Assembly: GCF_003096275.1 (NCBI RefSeq)
Contig: NZ_QENQ01000001.1
Span: forward strand, 3,804,009 to 3,868,008
Direction of reading: 5' to 3'
Source: Sphingomonas pokkalii
GTDB lineage: Bacteria; Pseudomonadota; Alphaproteobacteria; Sphingomonadales; Sphingomonadaceae
DNA length: 64,000 nt
The translations under genes were made by a program, and so were the position numbers. Below are positions 54,533 through 61,849 of this stretch, one piece after another. Below the pieces are notes generated by a model. That model was not told where the DNA came from. It made no database searches and saw nothing but the letters and a program-made list of their open reading frames with translations. Every line of letters starts with the position of its first letter. The stretch's first letter is position 1.

Positions 54533-54769
54533 TCAGATCCCCAGCGCTTGCTTGTAGGTTTCCAGCAGCATTTCCGCCTCTTCGCGGTGGTGCGTTTCCA
54601 GCTTTCGAAGGCGGACGATGGTGCGCATCGTCTTCACGTCGAAGCCGGTGGATTTCGCCTCTGCGTAGACATCGCGGATATCGCCGCTGATGCCCTTCTT
54701 CTCTTCCTCAAGGCGTTCGATCCGTTCGATAAGCAGCCGCAGCCGCTCGGCAGAAACATTGTCGCTCAT
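54533..54769 (-). CDS. DUF2312 / GapR-type DNA-binding protein
   Basis: A 78-residue coiled-coil protein. The body LRLLIERIERLEEEKKGISGDI followed by RDVYAEAKSTGFDVKTMRTIVRLRKLE is characteristic of DUF2312. The Caulobacter member GapR binds overtwisted AT-rich DNA ahead of replication forks. Phage copies are common in alphaproteobacteria and may affect replication or host chromosome handling. Start ATG 54769 overlaps the upstream membrane-protein stop (ATGA). Confidence 0.92.
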   Translation of the reverse strand: MSDNVSAERLRLLIERIERLEEEKKGISGDIRDVYAEAKSTGFDVKTMRTIVRLRKLETHHREEAEMLLETYKQALGI

Positions 54770-55047
54770 GGGTGCTTTCCGGGTTGGCCGATCATCACCT
54801 GCAGGCCGGGGCCATCGGTGGTCGCATCGGCGAGGAATAGAAGGCCGGTTGAAGCGGCCAGGCCGATCAGGAAGATCAGGCTGATCGAGGCCGCACGGTG
54901 GGAGGGGCGGGCCTCCGCCGGATTGCTGCACGCGCCGCAGATGCAGTGCGAGGCATGGAGCCGCTGGGAGCGGGTGGCGCGGCCGGGGTGCTGCGCACGC
55001 AGAGGGGCAGCGCGGTACCCATCGCGGAGGGGAATGCGCCGGATCAT
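54766..55047 (-). CDS. Putative membrane protein
   Basis: A 93-residue protein with a basic N-terminal half containing a cysteine cluster (HCICGAC at about residues 34-40) and one hydrophobic segment ISLIFLIGLAASTGLLFLA. No family recognised. Its start overlaps the stop of the HTH gene and its stop overlaps the GapR start, both ATGA, so the genes are translated as one coupled string. Confidence 0.6.
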   Translation of the reverse strand: MIRRIPLRDGYRAAPLRAQHPGRATRSQRLHASHCICGACSNPAEARPSHRAASISLIFLIGLAASTGLLFLADATTDGPGLQVMIGQPGKHP

Positions 55048-55355
55048 GCCGCGCGCGGCCTCACTTTGGCTTTGGTTCGCGCCGCCCTAAGCCGCCCCTT
55101 GCGCCGATCCGCCGCTGCGCTGGCGGCCTCGCCCAGTCGTAGAAGGGTGCGCTGGTTGAACGGGAAGGCGGCGCGTAGCGCACGCAGCACGTCTCCGCCG
55201 ATCGGCGCCTGATCCGCTTCGACCAGGCGCACCCATTCCGCCCGCATGAGAAGGCTGACCGGCGGCGTGGTGCCGATCCTGCCGGCGACGTCATCAACGG
55301 ATAGCCCCGCTGCTTCGCGGCGATGGCGGAGATAGGTGCCGGGAGTAGTGGCCAT
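55044..55355 (-). CDS. HTH (XRE-like) phage protein
   Basis: A 103-residue protein. YLRHRREAAGLSVDDVAGRIG (residues about 8-28, two short pieces) looks like the first helices of an XRE-type DNA-binding domain, followed by a less canonical part and a basic tail rich in Arg/Lys. It is probably a DNA-binding regulator of the prophage. It begins the coupled membrane-protein/GapR string. Confidence 0.65.
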   Translation of the reverse strand: MATTPGTYLRHRREAAGLSVDDVAGRIGTTPPVSLLMRAEWVRLVEADQAPIGGDVLRALRAAFPFNQRTLLRLGEAASAAADRRKGRLRAARTKAKVRPRAA

Positions 55356-55459
55356 GTGGCGTCCTTTCCTTTCTTGGGCAGCAGAAATCCCTTCCCGGAA
55401 TCGGGGGCTCCGGGCTGGGCGGGTGGTGGTGGTTCGGGCCGGCGCGGTGCCGGCAGGGA

Positions 55460-55756
55460 TCAGCCGGTCACGAGGTCGGCGGCGACTCTGTCGTCATTTG
55501 CAGGCTCCGGCGGCGCGTCATCATTGGCCGGTTCGCGCCACTTGCCCACCGGCAGGTGCAATGCGGGGTTGGGCTTCATGCCGCGCACGACGAAGCGCAC
55601 CGCGATGATCTGCGCGACGAATGCGCACCCGCAATCGTCATTCTCGCAGAGCAGCCGCGCCTCACGGATGGTGGGCGTGATCTGTTCGCTGGTGCGGCAG
55701 ATGACTGCTGATCCGCACTCTGGGCATGTGAAGGAAAGGCGTCGTTTGACGGTCAT
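55460..55756 (-). CDS. Ogr/Delta-type zinc finger, late-gene activator
   Basis: A 98-residue protein starting MTVKRRLSFTCPECGSAV. Zinc ligands are CPEC (about 11-14) and C-x4-C in LLCENDDCGC (about 37-42), with the intervening ICRTSEQITPTIRE typical of P2 Ogr and P4 Delta. These proteins activate late tail and capsid promoters with host RNA polymerase. The C-terminal half is a phage-specific acidic tail. It overlaps the CII-like gene by 4 bases. Confidence 0.85.
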   Translation of the reverse strand: MTVKRRLSFTCPECGSAVICRTSEQITPTIREARLLCENDDCGCAFVAQIIAVRFVVRGMKPNPALHLPVGKWREPANDDAPPEPANDDRVAADLVTG

Positions 55757-56244
55757 CGGGAGCCCCCCGCTATTTGCTGCGGCCCCGCGCCGCGGCGAAT
55801 CATGGCGCGCAGCCGGCGCGCGATCGTTTTGGTGGCCTGTTCCAGCTCGGCTGTTTCCGTCATTGCGCGCAGCACATGGGTGCGCGTGGCCGCGGGCCGC
55901 GCGGCGACCAGCGAATGTTCCACCGCCTCGCCAAACTCCTTAGAAGCTTTGGCAAGTTCTTCGACTAGCGCCTCGCGACACGGCTCGACGGCGATCGCGC
56001 GGCCTTCGGTGGCAGCCAGGTAGATCGCGAGCAGCGGCAGACCATCGCCACCCGCGTCCGCAAAGGCGAGATCGAGCGCGAGAGCTTGGGCCAGTGTGGG
56101 CGTGGTCGCCATATCGGGATCGGACCATTTGTAGATGGTACGTTCGCCCACGCCTGCGGCACGCGCGGCGGCGGCGATGCCCAGATGATCGGCGATCCGC
56201 GTGACGGCGGCGGACCAGGTGCCCGGAACACGCGCCTTCGTCAT
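55753..56244 (-). CDS. CII-like phage regulatory protein
   Basis: A 163-residue protein with an N-terminal HTH (HLGIAAAARAAGVGERTIYKW, residues about 20-40) and a helical C-terminal region. The layout resembles the regulatory CII family of P2-type prophages, but the match is only by pattern. Start and stop overlap neighbours by 4 bases, placing it between the YdaS-like and Ogr-like genes in one early transcript. Confidence 0.6.
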   Translation of the reverse strand: MTKARVPGTWSAAVTRIADHLGIAAAARAAGVGERTIYKWSDPDMATTPTLAQALALDLAFADAGGDGLPLLAIYLAATEGRAIAVEPCREALVEELAKASKEFGEAVEHSLVAARPAATRTHVLRAMTETAELEQATKTIARRLRAMIRRGAGPQQIAGGSR

Positions 56245-56636
56245 GCGGGTTGGCCCCGATCGAGCGGGGACCGTCCATGGGGAAGGATGGGGCTCCGGTC
56301 GGCCAAAGCCGCCGTAGCCTCCGCCGCAGTGCGACCCGCGGGGCTATCGGAAAAGTTGTAGGCGTTCGATGACACCGGGGTATCGCACGCGACCACGCGC
56401 GGTGCATGGCTTAAATGGAGAGTGTCGGGATAGAGGTCTGGGCGGAGGAGCGAGCGAGAGACGCCCGTAGCGCGTTCAACACTTAAAACATGTTCGGCTG
56501 GGAGGCGCTTGCCTTTGGTGAGCCACTTCCAAACTGCCGCCTGCGATACCGCGCAGATGCGCGCCATAGCGGATTGGGATCCTGCCACTTCCGTGGCGAG
56601 GCGCAGAGCGGTTTGCGGATTGACGGTTCGAGCCAT
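56241..56636 (-). CDS. YdaS/Cro-like HTH regulator
   Basis: A 131-residue protein. SQSAMARICAVSQAAVWKWL (about 20-39) and the following GKRLPAEHVLSVERATGVSRSLLRPDLYP match YdaS-type Cro-like regulators, which have the characteristic RPDLYP ending. The C-terminal 60 residues are unrelated and low in structure. It is transcribed away from the CI-like repressor, the usual lysis-lysogeny switch layout. Confidence 0.82.
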   Translation of the reverse strand: MARTVNPQTALRLATEVAGSQSAMARICAVSQAAVWKWLTKGKRLPAEHVLSVERATGVSRSLLRPDLYPDTLHLSHAPRVVACDTPVSSNAYNFSDSPAGRTAAEATAALADRSPILPHGRSPLDRGQPA

Positions 56637-56653
56637 AAACGCCGTCTAAAACT

Positions 56654-56710
56654 AAGGTGGTAGATGGTCAACCCGTAAAGTTTTGTACCGCTCTACAACC
56701 CAAGGTGTAG
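56654..56710. promoter_or_regulatory. Divergent operator region of the prophage immunity switch
   Basis: The 83-base gap between the YdaS-like and CI-like genes holds AAGGTGGTAG (56654-56663), AAGGTGTAG (56702-56710) and an inverted repeat CTACA/TGTAG (56693-56697 with 56706-56710). These repeated half-sites are good candidates for CI and Cro binding. The intervening AT-rich part would contain the two promoters. Confidence 0.6.
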
Positions 56711-56719
56711 CGTCAGACC

Positions 56720-57127
56720 ATGTTCTCCGCCGAAAGGTTCCGATCTCTTCTCGCTGAACGCGGGATAAGCCAGTCAGAACTGGCGCGACGCGTGGGCATC
56801 TCGCAAACAGCCGTCAACAAGCTGGCGACCGGCGGCGCGTATGGAACCAAGCACATCCATCTGATTGCGCGTGCCCTGCGCACGTCTCCGAGCTTCCTTC
56901 TCGGTGAAACCGATGATCCTTCGCCGGACGCCCCGATTATCGAACCGGAACGCCCGGTCCAGTTTGTCACTATGCAGGTTGCGCTCCCTAGTGAGGACGC
57001 GCTTGCCGCGATGTTCCGGGCCATGCTGCGCATCCTCCCGGAGAACGCGACAGAGGACGAGCGCGCTCAAATTCTCGCTCGGCGTTTGCCAGCAGCTCTT
57101 TCGCAGCTTCGAGATCTCGCGCCGTAG
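56720..57127 (+). CDS. CI-like phage repressor (XRE HTH)
   Basis: A 135-residue protein with an N-terminal XRE domain (LLAERGISQSELARRVGISQ then TAVNKLATGG, residues about 10-40) and a short C-terminal helical domain. There is no LexA-like peptidase domain, so induction would not be by RecA-mediated cleavage. The gene diverges from the YdaS-like gene across the operator region. Its 3' end overlaps antisense by 140 bases with a possible small gene. Confidence 0.82.
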   Translation: MFSAERFRSLLAERGISQSELARRVGISQTAVNKLATGGAYGTKHIHLIARALRTSPSFLLGETDDPSPDAPIIEPERPVQFVTMQVALPSEDALAAMFRAMLRILPENATEDERAQILARRLPAALSQLRDLAP

Positions 57128-57278
57128 CCCGGTGAGGGTGCAGCGCCCGATCCCGGTGCAGCTGCTCCAATTCCCGCCATAGATCATCGCGCAATGCGGC
57201 GAACACGGCGCACGAAACTTCGCACGTCGCGCACCCATGTTCGCATCCCGGCGTCAATCGTCGTACTTCCTTACACAT
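56988..57278 (-). CDS. Possible small cysteine-motif phage protein
   Basis: A 96-codon frame whose first half (57128-57278) is free of other genes. It encodes a cysteine set CEHGCATCEVSC and a charged helix (LRDDLWRELEQLHRDRALH). AAGGGG lies 7 bases before the ATG. Its second half is antisense to the repressor C terminus, which is a large overlap and lowers confidence. Either a real short gene or chance. Confidence 0.35.
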   Translation of the reverse strand: MCKEVRRLTPGCEHGCATCEVSCAVFAALRDDLWRELEQLHRDRALHPHRATARDLEAAKELLANAEREFERARPLSRSPGGCAAWPGTSRQARPH

Positions 57279-57461
57279 TAACGCGCCCCTTGGCTGAAAT
57301 GTTCTTTGTATGTTCTATTATCGGGGGGCTGACTGTGTAGGAAAGGGAAAACTTTTCGGGTATTTCATCGGGTTATTGGGACGCGTTCATGCGAAATGTC
57401 CCGGGGTGTGACGGTGAGATACGGCGCGGTTCGCCTTTGGCGATCAGCACCGCCAGCTACT

Positions 57462-57851
57462 TCAGGGGCGGGAAAGGCCGATCGACTTGGTGCAGGTTGC
57501 GAAGATGACGTGCGCTGGATCCCACCGGGCAACATAGGACGCGTTGCCAGTGGTGATTTGATGGCAACTTAGATCGCGACCATTCACGCGCACGCTCGCC
57601 AAGGTGCGGCCATAACGATCGAATCCGAACCTTCTGATTTCGGCCTGGCCCCGGATTGCCAGCGTGAGGGCGGTCTTCGCCTGCCATGGATCGCCCGACA
57701 CGCACCGTCGGCCGCGCCGGCAATGGCCTGGCAGCTCCGGTGCGTCGATACCTACCAAGCGGATGCGTTCTCGCCCGCAACGGAGGGTGTCACCATCGAT
57801 AGCAATGAGAACGCAGGCAGCGGCAAGGATCATCATCGCTCCCGCTTTCAC
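57462..57851 (-). CDS. Staphylococcal-nuclease-like (thermonuclease) protein
   Basis: A 129-residue SNase-fold protein. It has a short signal-like start (MMILAAACVLIA), AIDGDTLRCGRERIRLVGIDAPEL (about 17-40, in parts), and the catalytic-side DRYGRTLASVRVNGRDL later. The Asp and Arg positions of the active site are retained. A role in DNA degradation or uptake is possible; such genes are frequent prophage cargo in alphaproteobacteria. Confidence 0.82.
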   Translation of the reverse strand: MKAGAMMILAAACVLIAIDGDTLRCGRERIRLVGIDAPELPGHCRRGRRCVSGDPWQAKTALTLAIRGQAEIRRFGFDRYGRTLASVRVNGRDLSCHQITTGNASYVARWDPAHVIFATCTKSIGLSRP

Positions 57852-58038
57852 CGTTCCTCGGCCCGTCGCAAGCGGGAGATCTCATTTACGAATCGTTCTT
57901 AAAGCGGTGCGAACTTCGGAAGGGACTGGGACGAAGCCGCCGTTGCAGATCGATTGAGCCCTAGGCGACTTCTGTCACTAGGTGTTTGATCCCACAGTGA
58001 GGTGGTACGCTGGACCAGCATGAAGCGCGGGAGGAGCT

Positions 58039-58104
58039 ATGGGCCAGGTTCTACACGGCAGCGCCCGAACGACGGAGGCAGGGGTAACCGAAATCGCCGC
58101 TTGA
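58039..58104 (+). pseudogene. IS481-type transposase remnant (N-terminal stub)
   Basis: After a good GGGAGGAGCT the frame reads MGQVLHGSARTTEA and then diverges to a stop (GVTEIAA). The first 14 residues match the typical N terminus of IS481-family transposases (MGQVLHGSATTTEA...), whose HTH should follow but is missing. It appears to be a stub left by deletion after an insertion. The 58095-58145 direct repeat lies at the break. Confidence 0.65.
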
Positions 58105-58145
58105 ATCCATATGATGGGCCCGGGCGGAGCGCCGCCGCTTGAATC
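58095..58145. repeat. 13-bp direct repeat at the IS remnant
   Basis: CGCCGCTTGAATC occurs at 58095-58107 and again at 58133-58145, 38 bases apart, exactly where the transposase stub ends. This could mark a deletion or recombination endpoint. The rest of 57852-58247 shows no other gene; a CCTAG/CTAGG-armed hairpin lies near 57960-57982. Confidence 0.55.
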
Positions 58146-58247
58146 TGTTCGCTCAATGTTCTACATCCTGGCGCCGAGCTGAGGCGATTTTCCCGTTGCG
58201 TCCAGCCTTGGCTTGCGTCTTATCGTGTGACGGGGAGTTAGAAGCGG

Positions 58248-59171
58248 ATGCATCAATCGACTCTGTGGAGCGTCGGCGACCGCAGCAACCTAATTTCGGG
58301 GTCAATCGACGCCGCGCTCGAGATCGGCGCCTATGAGGCGCTGTGGTGCGAGCATAACGCCAGTTTCAAATCCATCGCCGAGCGGTTTCGCGGCTCGCCT
58401 GGCTCGCGCCCCTCGCATCTGGTCCCGGAGACCCAGGCTCGGGAAGTCGGCAGCCGCGTGCTCGCCAAGCTGCGCGAACGTACTCGACAGCGTTTCGACA
58501 TCCGCATTCACGGCGAATGGGAATATCCCGAGCGCCTCCGCGATGCCGCCGATCCGGTGGAGTTGCTCTACATCCAGGGCGATTGGGACCTGGTGACTCT
58601 GCCGGCGGTGGCGGTGGTGGGCACCCGCAAGCCGTCGCCGCTCGGGATAGAGCGCACCCAGACGCTTGCCTATCGGCTGGTCAGGGACGGCTTCACGGTG
58701 GTCTCGGGGCTGGCCGAAGGCGTGGACACCGCCGCGCACAGCTCGGCGATCGCGGCCGGCGGCCGCACCATCGGAGTGATCGGCACGCCGCTCGGCAAGG
58801 TCTATCCGAAGGCTAATGCGGCGCTGCAGGAGCAGATCGCCCGCGACCATCTGCTGATCAGCCAGGTCCCGGTGCTGCGCTATGACGCGCAGGATTTCCG
58901 CTCGAACCGGTTCTTCTTCCCCGAGCGCAACAAACTGATGTCGGCACTGACCCAGGCGACTATCATCGTCGAGGCGGGCGAGACGTCGGGGACACTGGTG
59001 CAGGCCCGCGAAGCGCTGCGCCAGGGCCGTAAACTCTTCATCATGAACAGCTGCTTCGAACGGAAGGATCTCACCTGGCCGGCCCGTTTCGAGGAACAGG
59101 GAGCGATCAGGATCCACAGCTATGCCGACGTTAGACGCGAGCTGGTCTCCGCAGATACGGAAGATCGGTGA
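58248..59171 (+). CDS. DprA/Smf-like Rossmann protein
   Basis: A 307-residue soluble protein. An N-terminal about 80-residue region of unknown type precedes a DprA-type Rossmann domain: LLYIQGDW (about 107-114), VVGTRKPSPLG (123-133), VVSGLAEGVDTAAHSSAI (151-168), GVIGTPLGKVYP (176-187) and FFPERNKLMSALTQATIIVEAG. DprA binds ssDNA and loads RecA, but this copy lacks the usual SAM-like and winged-helix extensions, so it is not the housekeeping dprA. It is paired with a phosphoribosyltransferase through overlapping frames. GGGGAG lies upstream of the ATG. Candidate defence component. Confidence 0.85.
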   Translation: MHQSTLWSVGDRSNLISGSIDAALEIGAYEALWCEHNASFKSIAERFRGSPGSRPSHLVPETQAREVGSRVLAKLRERTRQRFDIRIHGEWEYPERLRDAADPVELLYIQGDWDLVTLPAVAVVGTRKPSPLGIERTQTLAYRLVRDGFTVVSGLAEGVDTAAHSSAIAAGGRTIGVIGTPLGKVYPKANAALQEQIARDHLLISQVPVLRYDAQDFRSNRFFFPERNKLMSALTQATIIVEAGETSGTLVQAREALRQGRKLFIMNSCFERKDLTWPARFEEQGAIRIHSYADVRRELVSADTEDR

Positions 59172-59796
59172 TCTCGAGCGTCAGGACCATTGGTACCTGA
59201 CGGCCGAACATGAATGCTACTTTTTCGGCGAGTATACCGCTCGCGGCGGGTACAGTCACAGCTCGACCAACCAGATCATCACCAACATCAAGAAGAAGCC
59301 GAGCCTGCGGCATACGCAGCAGTGGCAGTACAAGGTGCGCGACATGTCGCGGGTGGCGGCGGCGATCCGGGGCGCGATAAATCCGCAATCCTATGGGATC
59401 GTGACGCTGGTGCCGATCCCCCCGTCCAAGTTGCGAACCGATCCCGAGCACGATCCACGCATGGCGGAGATCGCGCGGCTGGTGTCACCGAACGCCAATG
59501 TGCGCGAGTTGATCGAACCGATCGCCGCACGGCAGCCGCAGCACGAGAGCGAGCAGCGGCTCGATCCAGACCAGCTGCGCGCGACGCTGACCATAGTGGA
59601 AGCGCAGTGCGCGCCCGCGCCGCAGAACATCATCCTGATCGACGACGTGATCACGACGGGCTGCAGCTTCGTCGCATGCCGCCGGCTGCTGCAGGACCGG
59701 TTTCCGGGGGTACCGGTCTGGGGAATCTTCGCCGCTCGCCGCGCCGTCGACCATTCGGCCGATTTCGAGGCGTTCGGCAGCCTCGGCGACCTCTGA
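59122..59796 (+). CDS. ComF-like phosphoribosyltransferase paired with the DprA-like gene
   Basis: A 224-residue protein. The N-terminal 75 residues (WYLTAEHECYFFGEYTARGG, THxQQWQYK) lack the ComF zinc ribbon. The C-terminal PRTase domain has LVPIPPSK (96-103) and the PRPP loop LIDDVITTGCSF (172-183). Its start lies 50 bases inside the DprA-like gene in another frame with AGGA 9 bases upstream, so translation is coupled. The substrate is unknown. A hairpin follows at 59815-59831. Confidence 0.82.
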   Translation: MPTLDASWSPQIRKIGDLERQDHWYLTAEHECYFFGEYTARGGYSHSSTNQIITNIKKKPSLRHTQQWQYKVRDMSRVAAAIRGAINPQSYGIVTLVPIPPSKLRTDPEHDPRMAEIARLVSPNANVRELIEPIAARQPQHESEQRLDPDQLRATLTIVEAQCAPAPQNIILIDDVITTGCSFVACRRLLQDRFPGVPVWGIFAARRAVDHSADFEAFGSLGDL

Positions 59797-59814
59797 GGCA
59801 ATCGCGATGGCTCA

Positions 59815-59831
59815 TGCCCATTTTTTGGGCA
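59815..59831 (+). terminator. Hairpin after the DprA-PRTase pair
   Basis: TGCCCA (59815-59820) and TGGGCA (59826-59831) around a TTTTT loop, 18 bases after the stop. A second inverted repeat CGTCGGCT/AGCCGACG (59860-59867 with 59895-59902) follows. Either may end the transcript; neither has a strong T-run. Confidence 0.4.
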
Positions 59832-60006
59832 CTTCGATGAACAGTTGGGAAGCGCTAGACGTCGGCTTTTGGAAAAAGCTGCCTTTGGAGGCGCAGCCGA
59901 CGAACGTCACATTCTGGTCGTGGCCAGCCTCCCCTCGAAGGTATTAGTGGCTTTCGCCTACTGAGACGGAACCGCCGACCAACTGATGGCCGGCGGCGTA
60001 TGTGGA

Positions 60007-60492
60007 TCAGTACGGAATTGGAGCGGCGGTGAACGCGCGTCCTTCGTCGCCTGGCTTCATCACGGCAGATCGGCCGGACACGAGGATCGAGCCCAGCAGC
60101 GCTGCTGCGGTGTTGCCCTTGCCCTCCTGGCGGTGGACGCCAGTCAGCGCGTACTCGGTGCCGCGCACCTGCACGGTACGAAACGCCACTTCGAACTTGC
60201 CGGATTTGCCCCCGATGGCTTTGCCGGTCTTGAAGGTGATGTCTCCGCTGACCATCGATCCGCGTGGGATAACAACGGCGCCCTGTTCGGTGATATCGCC
60301 GATGGTGACGAACTTCACCTTGCTGCCGACGTCGATCTTTTTCGAGCTGATCTCTTCTGCCGGGGTCACGACAAGCAGCGTGTTCGCCGGCATGGTGCGG
60401 CTGGCCTGTGCCGGAGCCACTGCCGCTGCATCTTGTGCGGACGCAGAGACAGAAGTTGCGGCCAAAAGGCCGCAAATCATTAACTTCAACAT
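60007..60492 (-). CDS. Secreted/periplasmic hypothetical protein
   Basis: A 161-residue protein with signal peptide KLMICGLLAATSVSASAQ. The mature part is beta-rich with NTLLVVTPAEEISSKKIDVG, VVIPRGSMVSGDITFKTGKAIGGKSGKFEV (in parts) and a flexible C terminus. The pattern of repeated 'GxxV ... IPxGS' resembles secreted sphingomonad proteins of unknown function and TrbI/VirB10-like beta-barrels, but no family is assigned. AGGAGGGGC precedes the ATG at 60492. It is antisense to the rest of the cargo block. Confidence 0.72.
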   Translation of the reverse strand: MLKLMICGLLAATSVSASAQDAAAVAPAQASRTMPANTLLVVTPAEEISSKKIDVGSKVKFVTIGDITEQGAVVIPRGSMVSGDITFKTGKAIGGKSGKFEVAFRTVQVRGTEYALTGVHRQEGKGNTAAALLGSILVSGRSAVMKPGDEGRAFTAAPIPY

Positions 60493-60622
60493 AAATGCCC
60501 CTCCTATGCGCAAATTCGCAGACACATTTAAGCAACAATGTGCTTTCTCGCCAAGGGGATTGAAGTTTCTAGGGCGCAAAAGGTGGCTCCGCAGCAATAA
60601 CCCCTTGTTTCAAGACGAGACT

Positions 60623-61003
60623 ATGTGCGTGGAAACAACCGAAATGGTTATAAATATGATTGAATATCAGGCTGAAAGAGCCTTCTGCAAAGGAATGAAG
60701 CAAAGGATTTCAGCTAGAGAGGCGGCCATCGGCGCAGTCCTTTCGATCCGCGATGCGATCGAAGTGTGCGAATCACTCGGGCTCGGCGCGGCTGCCTGCC
60801 ATCTCCAGTACGGCGTGGACCTTGTTCTTTTTGCGATTGGTAAAGATCGCATCCCTCCGCATGACTCCCCACCCGATCCTGTTCATGGCAATGATCCAAT
60901 GTGGACCTATCAAGCATTGGGGGGAGGATGTGGTTTCGAATCGGGGCCTATCAGAACGGCAAGCGGCGTGCCTGGAACTGGTCGCGCAGGGGATGTCGTC
61001 TAA
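60623..61003 (+). CDS. Hypothetical protein
   Basis: A 126-codon frame. The well-formed part, IEYQAERAFCKGMKQRISAREAAIGAVLSIRDAIEVCESLGLGAAACHLQYGVDLVLFAIGKDR (read in pieces, residues about 12-78), looks like a helical protein; the remainder is Gly/Pro-rich. The start is uncertain: ATG 60623 or 60656. The 3' end overlaps the LuxR-type gene in another frame. No family recognised. Confidence 0.45.
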   Translation: MCVETTEMVINMIEYQAERAFCKGMKQRISAREAAIGAVLSIRDAIEVCESLGLGAAACHLQYGVDLVLFAIGKDRIPPHDSPPDPVHGNDPMWTYQALGGGCGFESGPIRTASGVPGTGRAGDVV

Positions 61004-61367
61004 GGAGATCGCGCTTCAGATTGGGATCTCGCCTCGATCGGTGGACGCATATGTCACGACCGCGATGGAGAAGCTGGACGCCCCAAACCGCCGAGACGCT
61101 GCGCGAAAATACCTCTCCCAGAAGGTACCGCAAAAATTACCATCGCAATCGGAGCCGGTTGCGGCGCCTGCCGAAACGACGAAAGGTGCGGGTGGGACGG
61201 GGCTGGCGTGGCTGAATCACGCCTTGTTCCCGATCCCGATGGGAGGATCGGCCAACAACCTGAGCATGTCGGAGAAGCTGCTATATTCGACAAGGATTGC
61301 CCTTGCCGGTCTGGCGACACTGCTTGCTATCGCGACAACGTTCATGGGGCTTCTGGCCATCCTCTGA
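60885..61367 (+). CDS. LuxR-type HTH protein with C-terminal membrane helix
   Basis: About 160 residues. A LuxR/GerE DNA-binding domain covers LSERQAACLELVAQGMSSKEIALQIGISPRSVDAYVTTAMEKLDAPNRRDAARKYL (in parts, about 22-80). A Pro/Ala linker follows and a C-terminal hydrophobic segment IALAGLATLLAIATTFMGLLAIL. There is no receiver or autoinducer domain. The start is doubtful: ATG 60885 or 60891 lack an SD, while GTG 60930 lies 2 bases after GGGGAGG. A membrane-tethered transcription factor is suggested. Confidence 0.8.
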   Translation: MAMIQCGPIKHWGEDVVSNRGLSERQAACLELVAQGMSSKEIALQIGISPRSVDAYVTTAMEKLDAPNRRDAARKYLSQKVPQKLPSQSEPVAAPAETTKGAGGTGLAWLNHALFPIPMGGSANNLSMSEKLLYSTRIALAGLATLLAIATTFMGLLAIL

Positions 61368-61433
61368 AGATTATCGACTGCAACGCGAACAAACGCGCCG
61401 GCCGCTGCCGGTGCGATCAGGGGAGCTTTGTCC

Positions 61434-61796
61434 ATGCACGATTTCAATACCGGTGCTGCCATGGTGATCGCGGCCGATCTTCGCACGACCTTCGCCTCCG
61501 TTGACAGCGCTCTGGCGAGCGGTGCGCGCCTGTTAGGTACCATGCTGGAAACCGCCCAGACGTCTAACCTGACTGCGACGGAGCGCCAGCGATTGCTGGA
61601 CAATGTTACGGACGGGCTGCGCAACGTGGTGAAGGGGCGCGGTGACATGGTGGAAGCCATGAAGCGGATGACGGTGCTGAAGCGCGGCAGCAATCTGGAA
61701 ACCGTGGACGTGGGCTGTGACAACCCGCTTCCCGCGAGGAAGGCGAGTGAGTTTTTCATCAGCGCGGACGCGGCCAATACGGCCGTGGCCGTATAA
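61434..61796 (+). CDS. Hypothetical protein
   Basis: A 120-residue soluble, helical protein (FNTGAAMVIAADLRTTFASVD, TATERQRLLDNVTDGLRNVVKG, MVEAMKRMTVLKRGS). No family is recognised. GGGAG lies 8 bases before the ATG at 61434. It follows the LuxR-type gene and precedes a membrane protein and a winged-helix protein, all plus strand. Confidence 0.65.
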   Translation: MHDFNTGAAMVIAADLRTTFASVDSALASGARLLGTMLETAQTSNLTATERQRLLDNVTDGLRNVVKGRGDMVEAMKRMTVLKRGSNLETVDVGCDNPLPARKASEFFISADAANTAVAV

Positions 61797-61849
61797 GCCG
61801 AACGTGCTAGTTGGCGTGGTCCGGTGCCGTTGATGGAGTGCGCCTGGCC

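Noticed and set aside
59871..60538. Plus- and minus-strand alternate frames over the secreted protein gene at 60007-60492
   Set aside because: They lack an SD and signal peptide; the minus-strand frame with AGGAGGGG and a signal sequence is the coherent one.
60931..60950. T-arm-like GTTTCGAATCGGG suggesting a tRNA
   Set aside because: No acceptor, D or anticodon arms fit around it, and it lies inside the LuxR-type coding frame.
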